Assembly (NCBI GenBank): GCA_047495785.1
Contig: JBLDXI010000001.1
Location: 3,410,001-3,474,000 of the forward strand
Direction of reading: 5' to 3'
DNA from: Lepidodermella squamata
Lineage: Eukaryota; Gastrotricha
Length of the DNA stretch: 64,000 bases
Both the position numbers and the translations under genes were made by a program. Shown piece after piece: positions 1 through 12,301 of this stretch (within the stretch, counting starts at the first letter, position 1; every line of letters starts with the position of its first letter). A model generated the notes under the pieces. It made no database searches and was not told the DNA's origin. It was given only the letters and a program-made list of their open reading frames with translations.

Positions 1-1325
1 AACGACCTGATGGCGGCCGAGCAGCAGCGGAAAAAGACGCAGCAATCGATTCCGACTAACAACAACAATAACAACAATTATTCGTCGTCGTATTCGTTGT
101 TCCAGCAACACCCAGTCGGCGCCATTGGCGATAAAGCACCGGGATATTCGCAACAACAACAGCAGCAGCCATTACCGCCTGGCTACAACCAGCGGGTCGT
201 GCAACAGCCTCAGGCGTCAAACTACCCATCAATCAGTTCTTCGTCACTTTTCGCTTCATATCAACACCACCAGCAACAGCAACAACAACAGCAGCATCAC
301 AACGGCCAAAATCACCACCATCATTCACATAATAACACCAATAACAGCCATTACAACGCAAACGGCGCGTCGTGGCCGATGTTCAACTCGAATTCGTACA
401 ATGATGCGAGGATGAGTTACAACGGCTTTGGGACTACCCAGAACACGACAGCTTCGTCGTCGTCTAGCGGCGATTCGTCAAGTTTGGCCAACTGGTTGTT
501 GCCGTCGATTCAGCAGCAACAGCAACAACAACAGCCGCAACAAATGGCGGCTAATAACGGCTATTCGAACTCGTCTCAGCAGCATAGTAATAACGGTTAT
601 GGCATTCAACAGACCACGCAAAGATCGTCCGCCAATGACTATTTGGCAACGGTGTTTGCAGCTGCCGGCAAAGTAAGCCTTAGATCCATCGATTTTTTTT
701 CTAAAATTAATTTGTCACTGTTGGCGGGGATTTAAGCAATTTTGATTTGTTTTTTTCTGGCTCTTATCACGGGGTGCAGCTCATAAAATTTGGCAGATTG
801 TGTTTATTTCCTCCCGCTTTTTTCATTATCAACACAGCTGTGTTTGTTAGTTAAACTAGAGTGTTGATAAATCACTCCCTAGATGACTTATGTGACCTCT
901 TGGCCCTGGATTTAACTTGTACTGGGGAAAATATTCACTCTCTGATATCACCTTGGATAAAATACTTCTACTAAAATGGATATCTCGATATATGGCACAG
1001 GGAATATTGAGCTACCCGACTAGAAATAATATTTTTTCCTGAATTATTTAACTTGTCCAGAAGAAATTACCTATGGTAATGCTACCAAAAACAATTTTGG
1101 TAGGCAATTTACATTGATACATTTAATCCCAGCTGCAGTTTTTACAGGCGGGTATTTTACCTGCATTTTCGTGGTGTTTTTTATGCGTGTAATTACGTTG
1201 TTAAGACAATAGCGGGAATAATGGCGTGCAAACCCGTGAATCACCACCTTAATTATGGCGTTCCGCGTTTTTTCAGTTATTTATATATAACATGCTTTTT
1301 TATTATCTTTTTTCAGCGCATGTAA
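1..1325 (+). CDS. Q/N-rich low-complexity protein, 3' part
   Basis: The reading frame is open from base 1, so the window starts inside an exon; the first Met (10) may not be the true start. The exon runs to 672 and ends in a clean donor (AAA|GTAAGCC, phase 0). The best acceptor is TTTTTTCAG ending at 1316, after which the frame reads Arg-Met-stop (1323-1325). The visible protein is about 225 residues, dominated by Gln, Asn, Ser and His runs (poly-Asn near residue 18, poly-Gln/His near 90-105, poly-Gln near 168-180), with a short ordered-looking end (NDYLATVFAAAGKRM). No domain is recognisable. Such composition is typical of disordered or prion-like regions of transcriptional or RNA-binding proteins, but the function is unknown. 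An AATAAA-like signal lies far downstream near 1776. Confidence 0.6.
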
Positions 1326-2427
1326 TCGATCTGGTGCCTGCTCTTTAACGATCGAAACAGACTTTCCTGGAACATAATAAGCTGCAAAATAGTATAATAT
1401 TGTTAATATAACGCAGGGTTCTGCTACTTTTAGTGATAATCATGAATCAATGAATGAGTGATGATGTCTATTCTCGACTAACATTCTCCTCGCTGCTTAC
1501 TCAGAGCGGCGATTCACCAGTTTTAGGCGTACAAAAAGCAGTCTTAGGACCCACTTTTAACAGATCCTTTATCTTTTCGTGAGAATCTAATTTAATAATC
1601 CGGGAACTATTTGAGCGAAAAAGGAAACGTGAGTGAAATGTGCTGCTGCTGATGATGAAGAGGTTCGAATCATACATCGTCGTTCGTGTCTGTTGGCTTA
1701 TAATACTATTGATCGCATGATGAAGATGGAGGCGCTTCGATGACTGTGTACAAATAACAGCTAAATAACGCGACTAAATAAATATATAAATCTATCTATA
1801 TATATATAAATGAAAAAATGAGATGAAAGGATGTTAAAACACACACACGTGCATGAAAAGTGGCCAAAACTTTTTGCGTAGAGAATCTGGGCCGAGGTTG
1901 ATGCGCTTCTCGAGAGCTGTGCTGTGACTGCAAAAAATCGAACGAATTGACCACCGAGTCTATTTTCTCTCTAAAAATCGCTGGCTTTTTTCAATGATCA
2001 TTTAATGATAAGCTGTATATGTTATATATAAAAAGCCTACTACTTATGCTACTACTTCTGTATATTTGAAAGAATCATGATGATAAAATAACAACAGACA
2101 AGCAACATCAAGAAACAAATTATTATTGTACGGTATTCTTCTTCATTCGTTTTTTCTTCTCTTATTCGTCATCATCATTTTTTCGCGCTCTTCGAAAAGA
2201 AAACTTCGATGATAAACAGAAATCAGATCATTGTGTGTGCGTGTCTTATATTGATATATTGATAATAGTGTGTCTGCGGCGTCGACCGCAAGTCGTGAAA
2301 AAACAGCTGCGGCGTATGGTAAAAGAAATAAACACTCCTGTCTCGTTTAAAAGTCTCTCAACTAATTTTTGCGTTTTATTTTTAGAATTTTTATTTTTTA
2401 TTGTTATTTTTTGTTTGTTATGGCGAG
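1326..2427. other. Intergenic / 3' UTR and 5' flank
   Basis: There is no supportable gene here. It holds the 3' flank of the Q/N-rich gene (AATAAA around 1776, a short TA-repeat near 1795-1808) and the AT-rich 5' flank of the zinc-finger gene. A T-rich acceptor-like TTTTTAG near 2385 could be a trans-splice or 5' UTR splice site. Confidence 0.5.
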
Positions 2428-2496
2428 ATGAGTGACAGCACTTGCGCTGTTGAAATCGGGCGTACAAAATGCGAAAACGAAGAAATTTGTTGAACA
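2420..2496 (+). promoter_or_regulatory. Two upstream ORFs ahead of the zinc-finger gene
   Basis: An ATG at 2420 opens a 3-codon uORF (stop 2429-2431). An ATG at 2428 opens a 22-codon uORF that stops at about 2496, in a different frame from the main ATG at 2469. The second uORF overlaps the main start codon and would be expected to lower its initiation unless leaky scanning or trans-splicing removes it. Whether the mRNA includes these bases is not known. Confidence 0.4.
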
Positions 2497-5400
2497 ACGG
2501 CGACGATTTCACGTCGGATCAACTGCCCGATCTGCACCTGACGCACCACCCGCACCAGCACCACTCGAATTTGCCGCCGCTCAGTGATGCGTACGAAAAG
2601 TCATCTCGCGAATTCGAGGACATTTTCGACATTGACATCGACACGCTGCCGCCGTCGTTCTTCGCCGAGGCGCTTGGTTCGCTTATCGGCGAGAATGGCG
2701 GCGAATCGAGCCTCCTTAACGAAGATATTTTTCTTGATACGTGTTCAAGCCGATGCGTGAAACGATGCTACTCTGCACCCCCTTCACCTTTATCAGGTAA
2801 TTTATATAGCTGTTAAATAATTCCAAGAATTCTGATACTGGCCTAAGAGGAGGCGTTTGATAGAGAATAATCGATGCTTTTACCGCTCAATGAAAAATCC
2901 CAAGGCAAAAGTCATACTAGTCATTTACTCCCTTTCTCATTCATCATTACATTTTCTAAAGACCCGTCTAGCGATTTCGGCCATATCTGGTCATTTGAAA
3001 AGACAACAGCTAACTCATATAATCATCAATGCAAAACATCTTATTTTCGAATGACTGAAGATAGCGATGTGGCCGAAATCGCAAGATGGGTCTAATTTTG
3101 CACCGCGATTTCTCTGATTTCCTCTGATATAATTTTTAAATGAATTTTACTGGATTTTTCGTTTCATTTCTGTATAACCTGAGCCAGTGGTTGGAATTTT
3201 ATTCGAAAGGTCTGAGTGCCACCTCGTTTTCGCTCGATTTTCAGAAAATCAAAAATTGAAAAATCATGATTCGTGGGGCTATTACTGTAAAAATGACAGC
3301 GAACTTGAATTGATAAATTTGATTAGACCAGTGTCAGTTGAAAATGCGGGTGATTCTGTGAAATTCGTCTTGATTTTTGAGCTTCAAAGAATATGATCTA
3401 ATATTTAATGTCAGTGTTTGATTTTAAAACGCGAATTCCTTATTTCAATAAGTATGGAAAGTGATTATTCGATTCATAAGAGTCGTGAGCTCTCTATCAC
3501 CTTTATTATTGATTTCCTCGCTAAATAAGCTCTGGTTAGGATTAGGTATTGATGTCATATTTTATAGGTATACATTATTTTTTGTTTTGTTTTTGAAAAT
3601 AACAAACAGTTTGCTGTTTTCATCCATATTTTCATCCATTTTTTTCTTCTAAAGACTAAGCTAGCAAATTTTTTCAATAATATTTTTTTATATTAAACTT
3701 CAGGTTTATTAGCCGATTTCGACGAGCAGGGATCGATGCTAGAGTTGTACAGCAGCGCCAACGAACCTCAATCCGCAACAATCGGAACTCTGCCAGTCAA
3801 TACAATCGATAGCCCTCCAACTTCTGTCGTAGATCAACCCGTGCCGTGGGCTGCTTTATCCACCAACGATGTGATTGACGTGTTGGAAGCGGCGACTCAG
3901 CGACTCACCGCCGAGCAGTTGCAACGAGAAGCTACAGAAGCGGTGGAACGGGCGAAATTGCAACAACAGCAGCAGAATCAATCAACACCTCAACCACCTC
4001 GACCCCCGTCCGCCCCACCGCCGACCACCTATGCCACGCCGTTACCAGTCCCGCCGACTGGGTCTCTGTCAACCCGGTCCGACGACCCGTTTTCTGAACT
4101 AGTCGAGTGGCGCCAACCCCGCCGGCCGCGTTCAACCGTTCCGACGGCGGTTTCAGTCACAATTCCGATTCGAACGGTCAGGCAACACGATATTGTACGG
4201 TCGAGATTAGCGTCCCTAGCAACGCGGCGGTTACGCGATAAATTGAACCGCGCCTCGACGAGTAGCGACCGCTCGCCGCTTTCGATCTCATCAGACCAGT
4301 TCCCGTACGGCGGCGATTTAGAATTCAGCCGCCTCAGTTCTTCGTCAACTCCAGCTTTAATTCTTACCCCTCAGGCCCCGCAATCGTCCTTGGCGACGCT
4401 GCTAAACGGCAGTAACTCAAGCGAACCGATTCTGTCGTCGAAAAGCGTGACTTCGCTATCGAATTCTGCGGCGAATGGGTCGAATCTGCTGATACCGGCC
4501 AATTCGAGTAGTAGTGGTGATTTGTATCGATGTTTCTACCCGACTTGTTCGTTGTCCTACGACCGGCCTGTTCGGCTACATGCGCATTTGTTGCACCATG
4601 TTTACGGCATGACGGGTCCGTATCGCTGCGATGTCCCGACTTGTACGCTTCAGCAACAGCAGCCGCTGCCGCAGCAACAAAGTCAGCTTCAGGTTGTTAC
4701 TAACCCTGCTGCTAATAATAATAATAATGCGTCAATTGGCTCGATCTCTGCTACGAAAATTTCTCGAACATTCCCGACCACGAAACAGTTGTGGGCTCAT
4801 ATAGAATCTAGCCATCCTGAAATCATAGAAAACAGGTATGCGATTTTGCTGATATTTTTATTACCTAATTAATTACCCGAAATTAATTACCGAATACTTC
4901 TCTCGGGTTCAAATTTTGTGCTATCCTCAAAGAAAGTCGTGAAATTTTATAAATTAAAATGTAGGTATAGTAGTCTCGAAATCAGTGAAAATCTGGATAT
5001 CGATTTATAGTTTTTCTTCTAATATTTCGAAGGCAATACCCCTTGGGTGTTCCTCGGAATTGAAATCAATTGTACTCAAAGGCCTTATTTTCCTATTATT
5101 TAAGCGAATTTCTCGCCCTAATCTTGCCTTTGGATAAAATAGATGGTCTATAAAAAAATTGAAATTTCACGACGATTTTGAGGGGCGATTTTAACTTGAC
5201 TTAAGTATCCACTAAGCTATTGGAGTGTAAAGAAAAATCGGCCTGGTTTTGGTTGATTTTTATTTGATTATTTTTGATTTGCTAAAATTGACTGCTCATG
5301 GTTTTTTAAATAGGATTCAGCCGGTTGATTTTACATCTCTGCGCCACAAATCGCCCGTATCCTGCCCGTGCTGCGATGCTTCGTTCGTGTACGCGTTTCA

Positions 5401-6314
5401 GCTCTTCCTCCACCTGCGCCAGGTGCACGTGCGACCGTCCCTGCGCAGCAACCACATCGCAATCAAACGATCTCGTCTGCAATCGAGTGAACTTGCTTCT
5501 AATAATAATGCTAATAGCTATACCAATAGCAATAGTGCTTCCACAGGCAAACCGGCTGCCAAGTAAGTCGAAGTCTCAACTATTTTGGGGAAATAATATG
5601 ATCATAAAAATAATTTGACCGTTAACAAGTGAAAATTGGGTTTTGGCGGATTTCCGAATTTTCTATCATATCGATACTCACCATTTATCTTGCCCTAAAC
5701 CCATTTAAATTTAAATTTCAAATATTCATTCTGAATTATGAAAAATGTTATTGTATTTTTTCAGTTCGGCGAGCCCGTTTGCGTGTAGATTGTGTGGATT
5801 CCAGTCACAAACTATGTCCGGTCTGTTGTTACATATCCAGCGCAAGCAGCACCAGCGCCAAGCTGCACGAGCTCACCAGCAGCACCAACAGCAGCATCAG
5901 CAGCAGCAGCCGAACGGCGCGCCCATCAAAGCTACCCTTGTAGCGACACCATCTGCTATGAGCCAGGTGAAGCAAGTGCAGCCGCGACCTCAACCGAAAC
6001 TCGTCTTTCGAGCCGCTTCATCGTTCATGCTCTCACACGCGCCCAAGTCCAACGCCACGCCAGCGACAACACTGCCTGTTTCGACGGCCACTGCTTCAAC
6101 CCCGAATAGCAACAACAACAACGGCAACACGGCTTATCTTGTGAGCCCGGCGAACGCGAGCATGAAAACCGTGCTTGTCATCAATAATAATAATAATACC
6201 AGCAGCAGCAACAGCAGCAACCCTAATGAAGCTCAAACGTCGGCAAACGGCGACAACAGCACCGCACCGTTCTACTTTCTACAACGCGTCGTGCTCGTTA
6301 ATGTTTCTCATTGA
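2469..6314 (+). CDS. C2H2 zinc-finger protein, polyQ/N-rich, 752 aa
   Basis: Four exons fit in phase: 2469-2796, 3704-4835, 5314-5562 and 5765-6314, totalling 2259 nt. The N-terminus is acidic with a His-rich stretch and a Ser/Pro segment. The middle is Pro/Gln-rich and disordered. Four C2H2 fingers follow. Finger 1 is C-x4-C-x12-H-x3-H (near RCFYPTCSLSYDRPV). Finger 2 has C-x4-C (YRCDVPTC) but about 50 Q/N/S-rich residues before the helix and H-x4-H (LWAHIESSH). Finger 3 is C-x2-C-x12-H-x4-H (CPCCDASFVYAF). Finger 4 is C-x2-C-x12-H-x5-H (CRLCGFQSQ). Poly-Gln and poly-Asn tracts follow to the stop. It is probably a nuclear DNA-binding regulator. I do not recognise an orthologue. The intron at 2797-3703 is long (907 nt), the intron at 4836-5313 is 478 nt, and the last is about 200 nt. 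Confidence 0.85.
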
Positions 6315-7268
6315 TAGACTCTGTAGATTTTTTGTTCTGGATGTCTAAACTAATTTGATTGTTTTGTTATACACAGCTCGAAACCGTCTGAAAAATTCTA
6401 TCATTTTTTTCAAATCGAAAATTGAATCAATAACCCACCTAAATTTTTTCTGGAAAAAAATTGTGCAAAAAAATCCTCCTTAATTTGTATGGTTTTTTAC
6501 ATTGAACTGGGAGGTCGTTCTGCATTTTGTCGGTGATTTTTCTTTTTTCATTTGGTGGGTAAAAGTTTTCTTACTCTAAAATTTGTCATTTTTTCCGCGG
6601 CGGTTTTACTCGAGCATTATGTTAGCAAACGATGAGAATCCCTGTTGAAATTTTTTTTAAAGAAAGCTTTCAGAGTTTGTTATACTGAACACTTTGTAGT
6701 CGGCAGCACGGTCTTCGCTTCGTAGCGCCTTATTATCACAATACATCCAGTCAGTCATTATGCCTGGTCGGTCGATCGATCGATCACGGTTACTTATTGA
6801 TATTTACACGCCTGAGGGATGAAACAAAATATTTACGCACTATATTACGTGTGTTCATTTGAGATGTTATATAACGATATATTATATTATGTGCATATTG
6901 AATTATTTGTTATACATTTTCCGTGAGATATCGCACGATTGAATGATGATCAAGATGAATATTTCAGTTTTTTTGGACTCTTCGAGTGATGTTGCACATT
7001 TGTGTCAAAATTTTGCTGATAAAATGAGAAAAATAATCATCGTTTACTAATTTGTGTGAAATTAATGTTTGAAAAAAATAATTATTATACGTCAAAAAGA
7101 GCGCGTTTATTGCAGCGCTTGAAAAACGATAAGTACTTGAGAAAACCTCTGTCGTTCTAAAAATGATAAAATGATAAATAGACCCAGTTTTAATTTTTCT
7201 GTGTCCGTTCTATATGCTCATATTGTGTCATGATGATGGAAAAGTCTCAGGAGTAAAAGTTGTTTTGA
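6315..7268. other. Convergent intergenic region
   Basis: The stretch between two convergent genes holds AT-rich 3' UTR-type sequence. A minus-strand AATAAA at 7106-7111 lies about 160 nt past the stop of the membrane-protein gene. No coding region is supported. Confidence 0.5.
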
Positions 7269-8962
7269 CTAGTTGCTGGTGTTGTTTTGTTGTTGTTGTT
7301 TCGCCGCCGCCGCCTCTTTAGCCCGCGCGTCCAGGTACTGCTGACTGAGGCTTATCGGCTTTTGCCGCGCCAGCTGCGGCTTCTTACACGATACCTGGCA
7401 GGCACAGCCTATCGCCGGTCTAGCCGTGCAGCAGTTGACAGTATAGCAGCGCCGTTCTGGCTGCGGCGAAGGCGGTAGAGCTTTCATCAGAGCTGGAAAA
7501 AGAGAAATTTCACGTCTTTATTGTATAGCAGTTTTTTTAGCTTCGAGGACGTAATTTTGACTTGCAGAATTTTCATGCTTTACGGGGAAACGAAAGGGTG
7601 ACAATATTATGCAAGGCCAATCTGCGAAAATGATAAACGAAGATCGATCATGCTATAAACCTTTCTTTTGGAGTGTGATAGTTTTGACAAAGCTATAATA
7701 AAGAGTAGAGATAGTGAGTTCATCTTTAGCTCCTCATGATCGTGTTCAAACCGCTATTAGGAAATCGGACATCCATTTGGTCTTACTTATAGCGGAACCA
7801 AAATAGCCTGTTGCGAAACCAAATTTGATCGGAAGCGGAAGAATTTTCCCTAAACTGCCTCTGTTCTGGGATTTCAACATAAATTCAGAAAAATCCAAAT
7901 AAATTACGTTGAAAATCTCCGCGATGTTCCGAACAAAGCACGTTCCTCACTTTCAGAACGCGAGTCTTAGAAAATGATAACAAATATTCGAAAATAACAC
8001 CCTTCATAAGTTTGGCATTTGGTTCCGGTACAGTCAATTTTGGTTCCGCGAAAAAACCTCTACTTCTTAGCCTTGCTTTTGGAAAATAAGGCATATTCAG
8101 TCGAAAGCTTGTGAGTAATGTATTAAGGTCGAAAGACCGCGAGGGTCAATTTTCGAGGGTGAGAAAATTGTTGCGTTTTTTCGGGAAATTTCAGGCACGT
8201 CTTGATACTAAACAAAATAGCCACGATATTTGCGTAATGGAGAGAGCTCTTTTTCAGATAATCGCCTTGTTGAGCAAAACGCGGCAAACAAGCGAATATT
8301 TCCCAGCTTACCTTGTACTAGCGTTAGATAGTAACCGCGTCGCCGATAGCTCCACCATTTGTGGGGAGAAGTTGAGGCGTGAGACATTTTTATCAGGTTC
8401 TCCTCTTTCTCTCGTAGGCGATACTCGGCGAACCATTTGTTGTGCTTCTCACAAAGCACTAGGCCGAGTCCTACGGTCAATGCCACCCATATGATAACGC
8501 TGAACATGACTATTATTTTAATCGATATCTCGGTATTTGGATCATCTGATAAGTCCTCTTCCGTTATCTAGATGGCGGTGAGAAAAATCAGGCGAAAAGT
8601 CCAGATTTTCTGATCTTACCAGATGGTAAAAGAAAGCAAGTAATGCTGGAGTTTCCCTGTGTTCAATGTGGCTGTCTTCCCCGTCCATGAGCCATGCCTT
8701 TTTTGATGCGACACCTTAAAAATAAAGTCGTGTAAAAAAATAATTTACTTCAAAAGATTAAGGTTTTTGAGCAAATCATGCAGGTAAAATTTTTTCTAAA
8801 TTTTGCTAGCATTCTAAGTCTACCTGCAACTTTCAGTGCCTTTCCTGGAAACATTAAATACGACATTGACTCGGAGGCTGGTAACAAAGAGTTTTTAATT
8901 ATGTATTACTTACTGCCTTTCGCATTTAAATAGTTGATCGAGTCGTCTATCGGCCGGGTCAT
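7269..8962 (-). CDS. Single-pass membrane protein, 225 aa, unrecognised
   Basis: Five exons on the minus strand join in phase: 8962-8914, 8877-8824, 8714-8620, 8567-8312 and 7492-7269, totalling 678 nt. The first three introns are 36-109 nt with GT/AG ends; the last is about 820 nt. The exon-3 acceptor (TTTTTAAG) is weaker. The N-terminal ~90 residues are soluble and acidic around MDGEDSHIEH. One clear membrane segment follows (IIVMFSVIIWVALTVGLGLV) and then a charged helix (EYRLREKEENLIK). The C-terminus has a six-Cys cluster (RRCYTVNCC...GCAC...SC) and ends in poly-Ala and poly-Gln. The membrane orientation is not evident. No family is recognised, and function cannot be inferred. Confidence 0.7.
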
Positions 8963-9116
8963 TTTCGTAAAAAATTGCAAATTGTACTGATAAAAAACTG
9001 ATCGAAATAAGCTTCTCCAGTAAAAAATTGCTCTGGCAAATTTCACCTTTTCTTTTCCGCTGTGAATTCGCACTACTCCGCGACAATGTGGGTCTTTCTT
9101 CTCTCTGTTACACTCG

Positions 9117-9356
9117 ATGAAACACGCCGATTCAATTTACGAACCGTCATTTTATTACGAAAAAAGCGTATCTCTCTCTCTTGCAGCCATGATTGCATTA
9201 TTACTATCATCACTAGTATTACTATCAATCGTCCTCCGCCAGACTTTACAAAGAAACACCCGACGCAAGCTTTGGAAGCGCACAATGTCAGATTTAATTT
9301 GGCGGAATATAAAGGCAGCAACTGTTTTATTTGTCGAAAAATCTACGGCGCATTAA
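9117..9356 (+). CDS. Possible single-TM microprotein, 79 aa
   Basis: This is a short ORF with one strong hydrophobic segment (SLAAMIALLLSSLVLLSIVL) followed by a basic stop-transfer region (RQTLQRNTRRKLWKR). That is the layout of a small type I or tail-exposed membrane protein. It lies divergently about 155 bp from the start of the minus-strand membrane-protein gene. An overlapping frame (9062-9361) is also open, and a donor-like GTAA follows the stop, so this could instead be part of another transcript. Confidence 0.35.
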   Translation: MKHADSIYEPSFYYEKSVSLSLAAMIALLLSSLVLLSIVLRQTLQRNTRRKLWKRTMSDLIWRNIKAATVLFVEKSTAH

Positions 9357-9886
9357 GGTAATTTTTAATTCCAATTACCAACAGATGAAGACGCTTTCAG
9401 ATCGTAGGAAATAACTATTTTTCGATAAAATTCAATCAGTGTATTTTACTAATTACTCAAATATTATGCGCCGTTAATTTTTTACCAGAGTGAGCAGCTG
9501 CAATAGTGAAGAATCAAACACGTCATGGAAGATTGAATAAAATCAGAAGAGGAGCTGCACCGATTCAGTTAAAAAAAACCCTTGCCGAAAAAATGCTTCA
9601 AGGATAAAATCAAATAATTGCATCATATAGAAATTTTTAGCAATAATAATCAGCAGTATTTATGTAGTACAAATTTCAAAACTCAACAAGTGATAGTCAT
9701 CATCAGGAAGAACAAAAAAGCAGCCGGAATGGTTTTACAAGCAGTTTCGTATCACTTTTGCGTAGTAACTGTTTTGGCAAAAAGCCTAATATGATTGCTC
9801 AACATTCAACACTCTGACACCAAAAAACGTAGAAAATATCGATATAATTGAATCATTCGAATAAAATGCGTATACATATATTGAAC
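9357..9886. other. Intergenic, no gene seen
   Basis: This is AT-rich sequence downstream of the microprotein ORF and the 3' flank of the CSL gene. No coding region or clear repeat is visible. Confidence 0.5.
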
Positions 9887-11768
<1,882 letters not shown>

Positions 11769-12301
11769 GTTATAAGATTCTAAAATTTTTAAAACCAATC
11801 AATATAAACAAGGAAGATAATATATTCTTGACTGGCAGCACATAATAACCACGGTTGAGCGACAGGTGAAAAGTGGACAGTAGGGATCAGGGAAACTATC
11901 TGCCGAGCAGACTGAAAATGAGCCAGGAATAGAAAAAATTGCCGCAGTCTCGGCGCTTTAAATAGTGCAATGTGGCTGATTTTAAATTCCCGAATATCGA
12001 GAAATAAGCATGTCCCGTGTCCCACGTGATGAGAACGCCGCGATACCTAGATTTACGCTGCCAAAATAAGCACCTGAAAACCCGTGGGAAAATTTGGCGT
12101 CGCTGCCTGATTGCTCAATTTGTCGTGACATTCAAATATTTTTGTTTCGTATATTACTTTACAATAATATTTCTTTTGAAATTGATATTTTGGATTTTAG
12201 TCACATGACCTAAGCGCGCTTGGACGTAACCATGCAGTCCATCGTGTCTTAAACTTTTTCGTCGCTGAACGCAGATTTGGCTCCTCACTAATCAGCAAGC
12301 A
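11769..12301. promoter_or_regulatory. Divergent promoter region between CSL and CH-ankyrin genes
   Basis: About 530 bp separate the divergent starts of the CSL gene (-) and the CH-ankyrin gene (+). A splice acceptor AAAATTTTAG (minus) at 11779 marks the CSL 5' end. No further coding sequence is supported; weak open frames on both strands look like chance. Confidence 0.4.

Noticed and set aside
7885-8094. Minus-strand open frame within the long last intron of the membrane-protein gene
   Set aside because: The five-exon model already closes in frame without it, and it has no suitable acceptor/donor pair in phase.
11789-12208. Opposed open frames upstream of CSL and the CH-ankyrin gene
   Set aside because: Composition is AT-driven, no domain or splice continuity is seen, and they lie in the expected promoter region.
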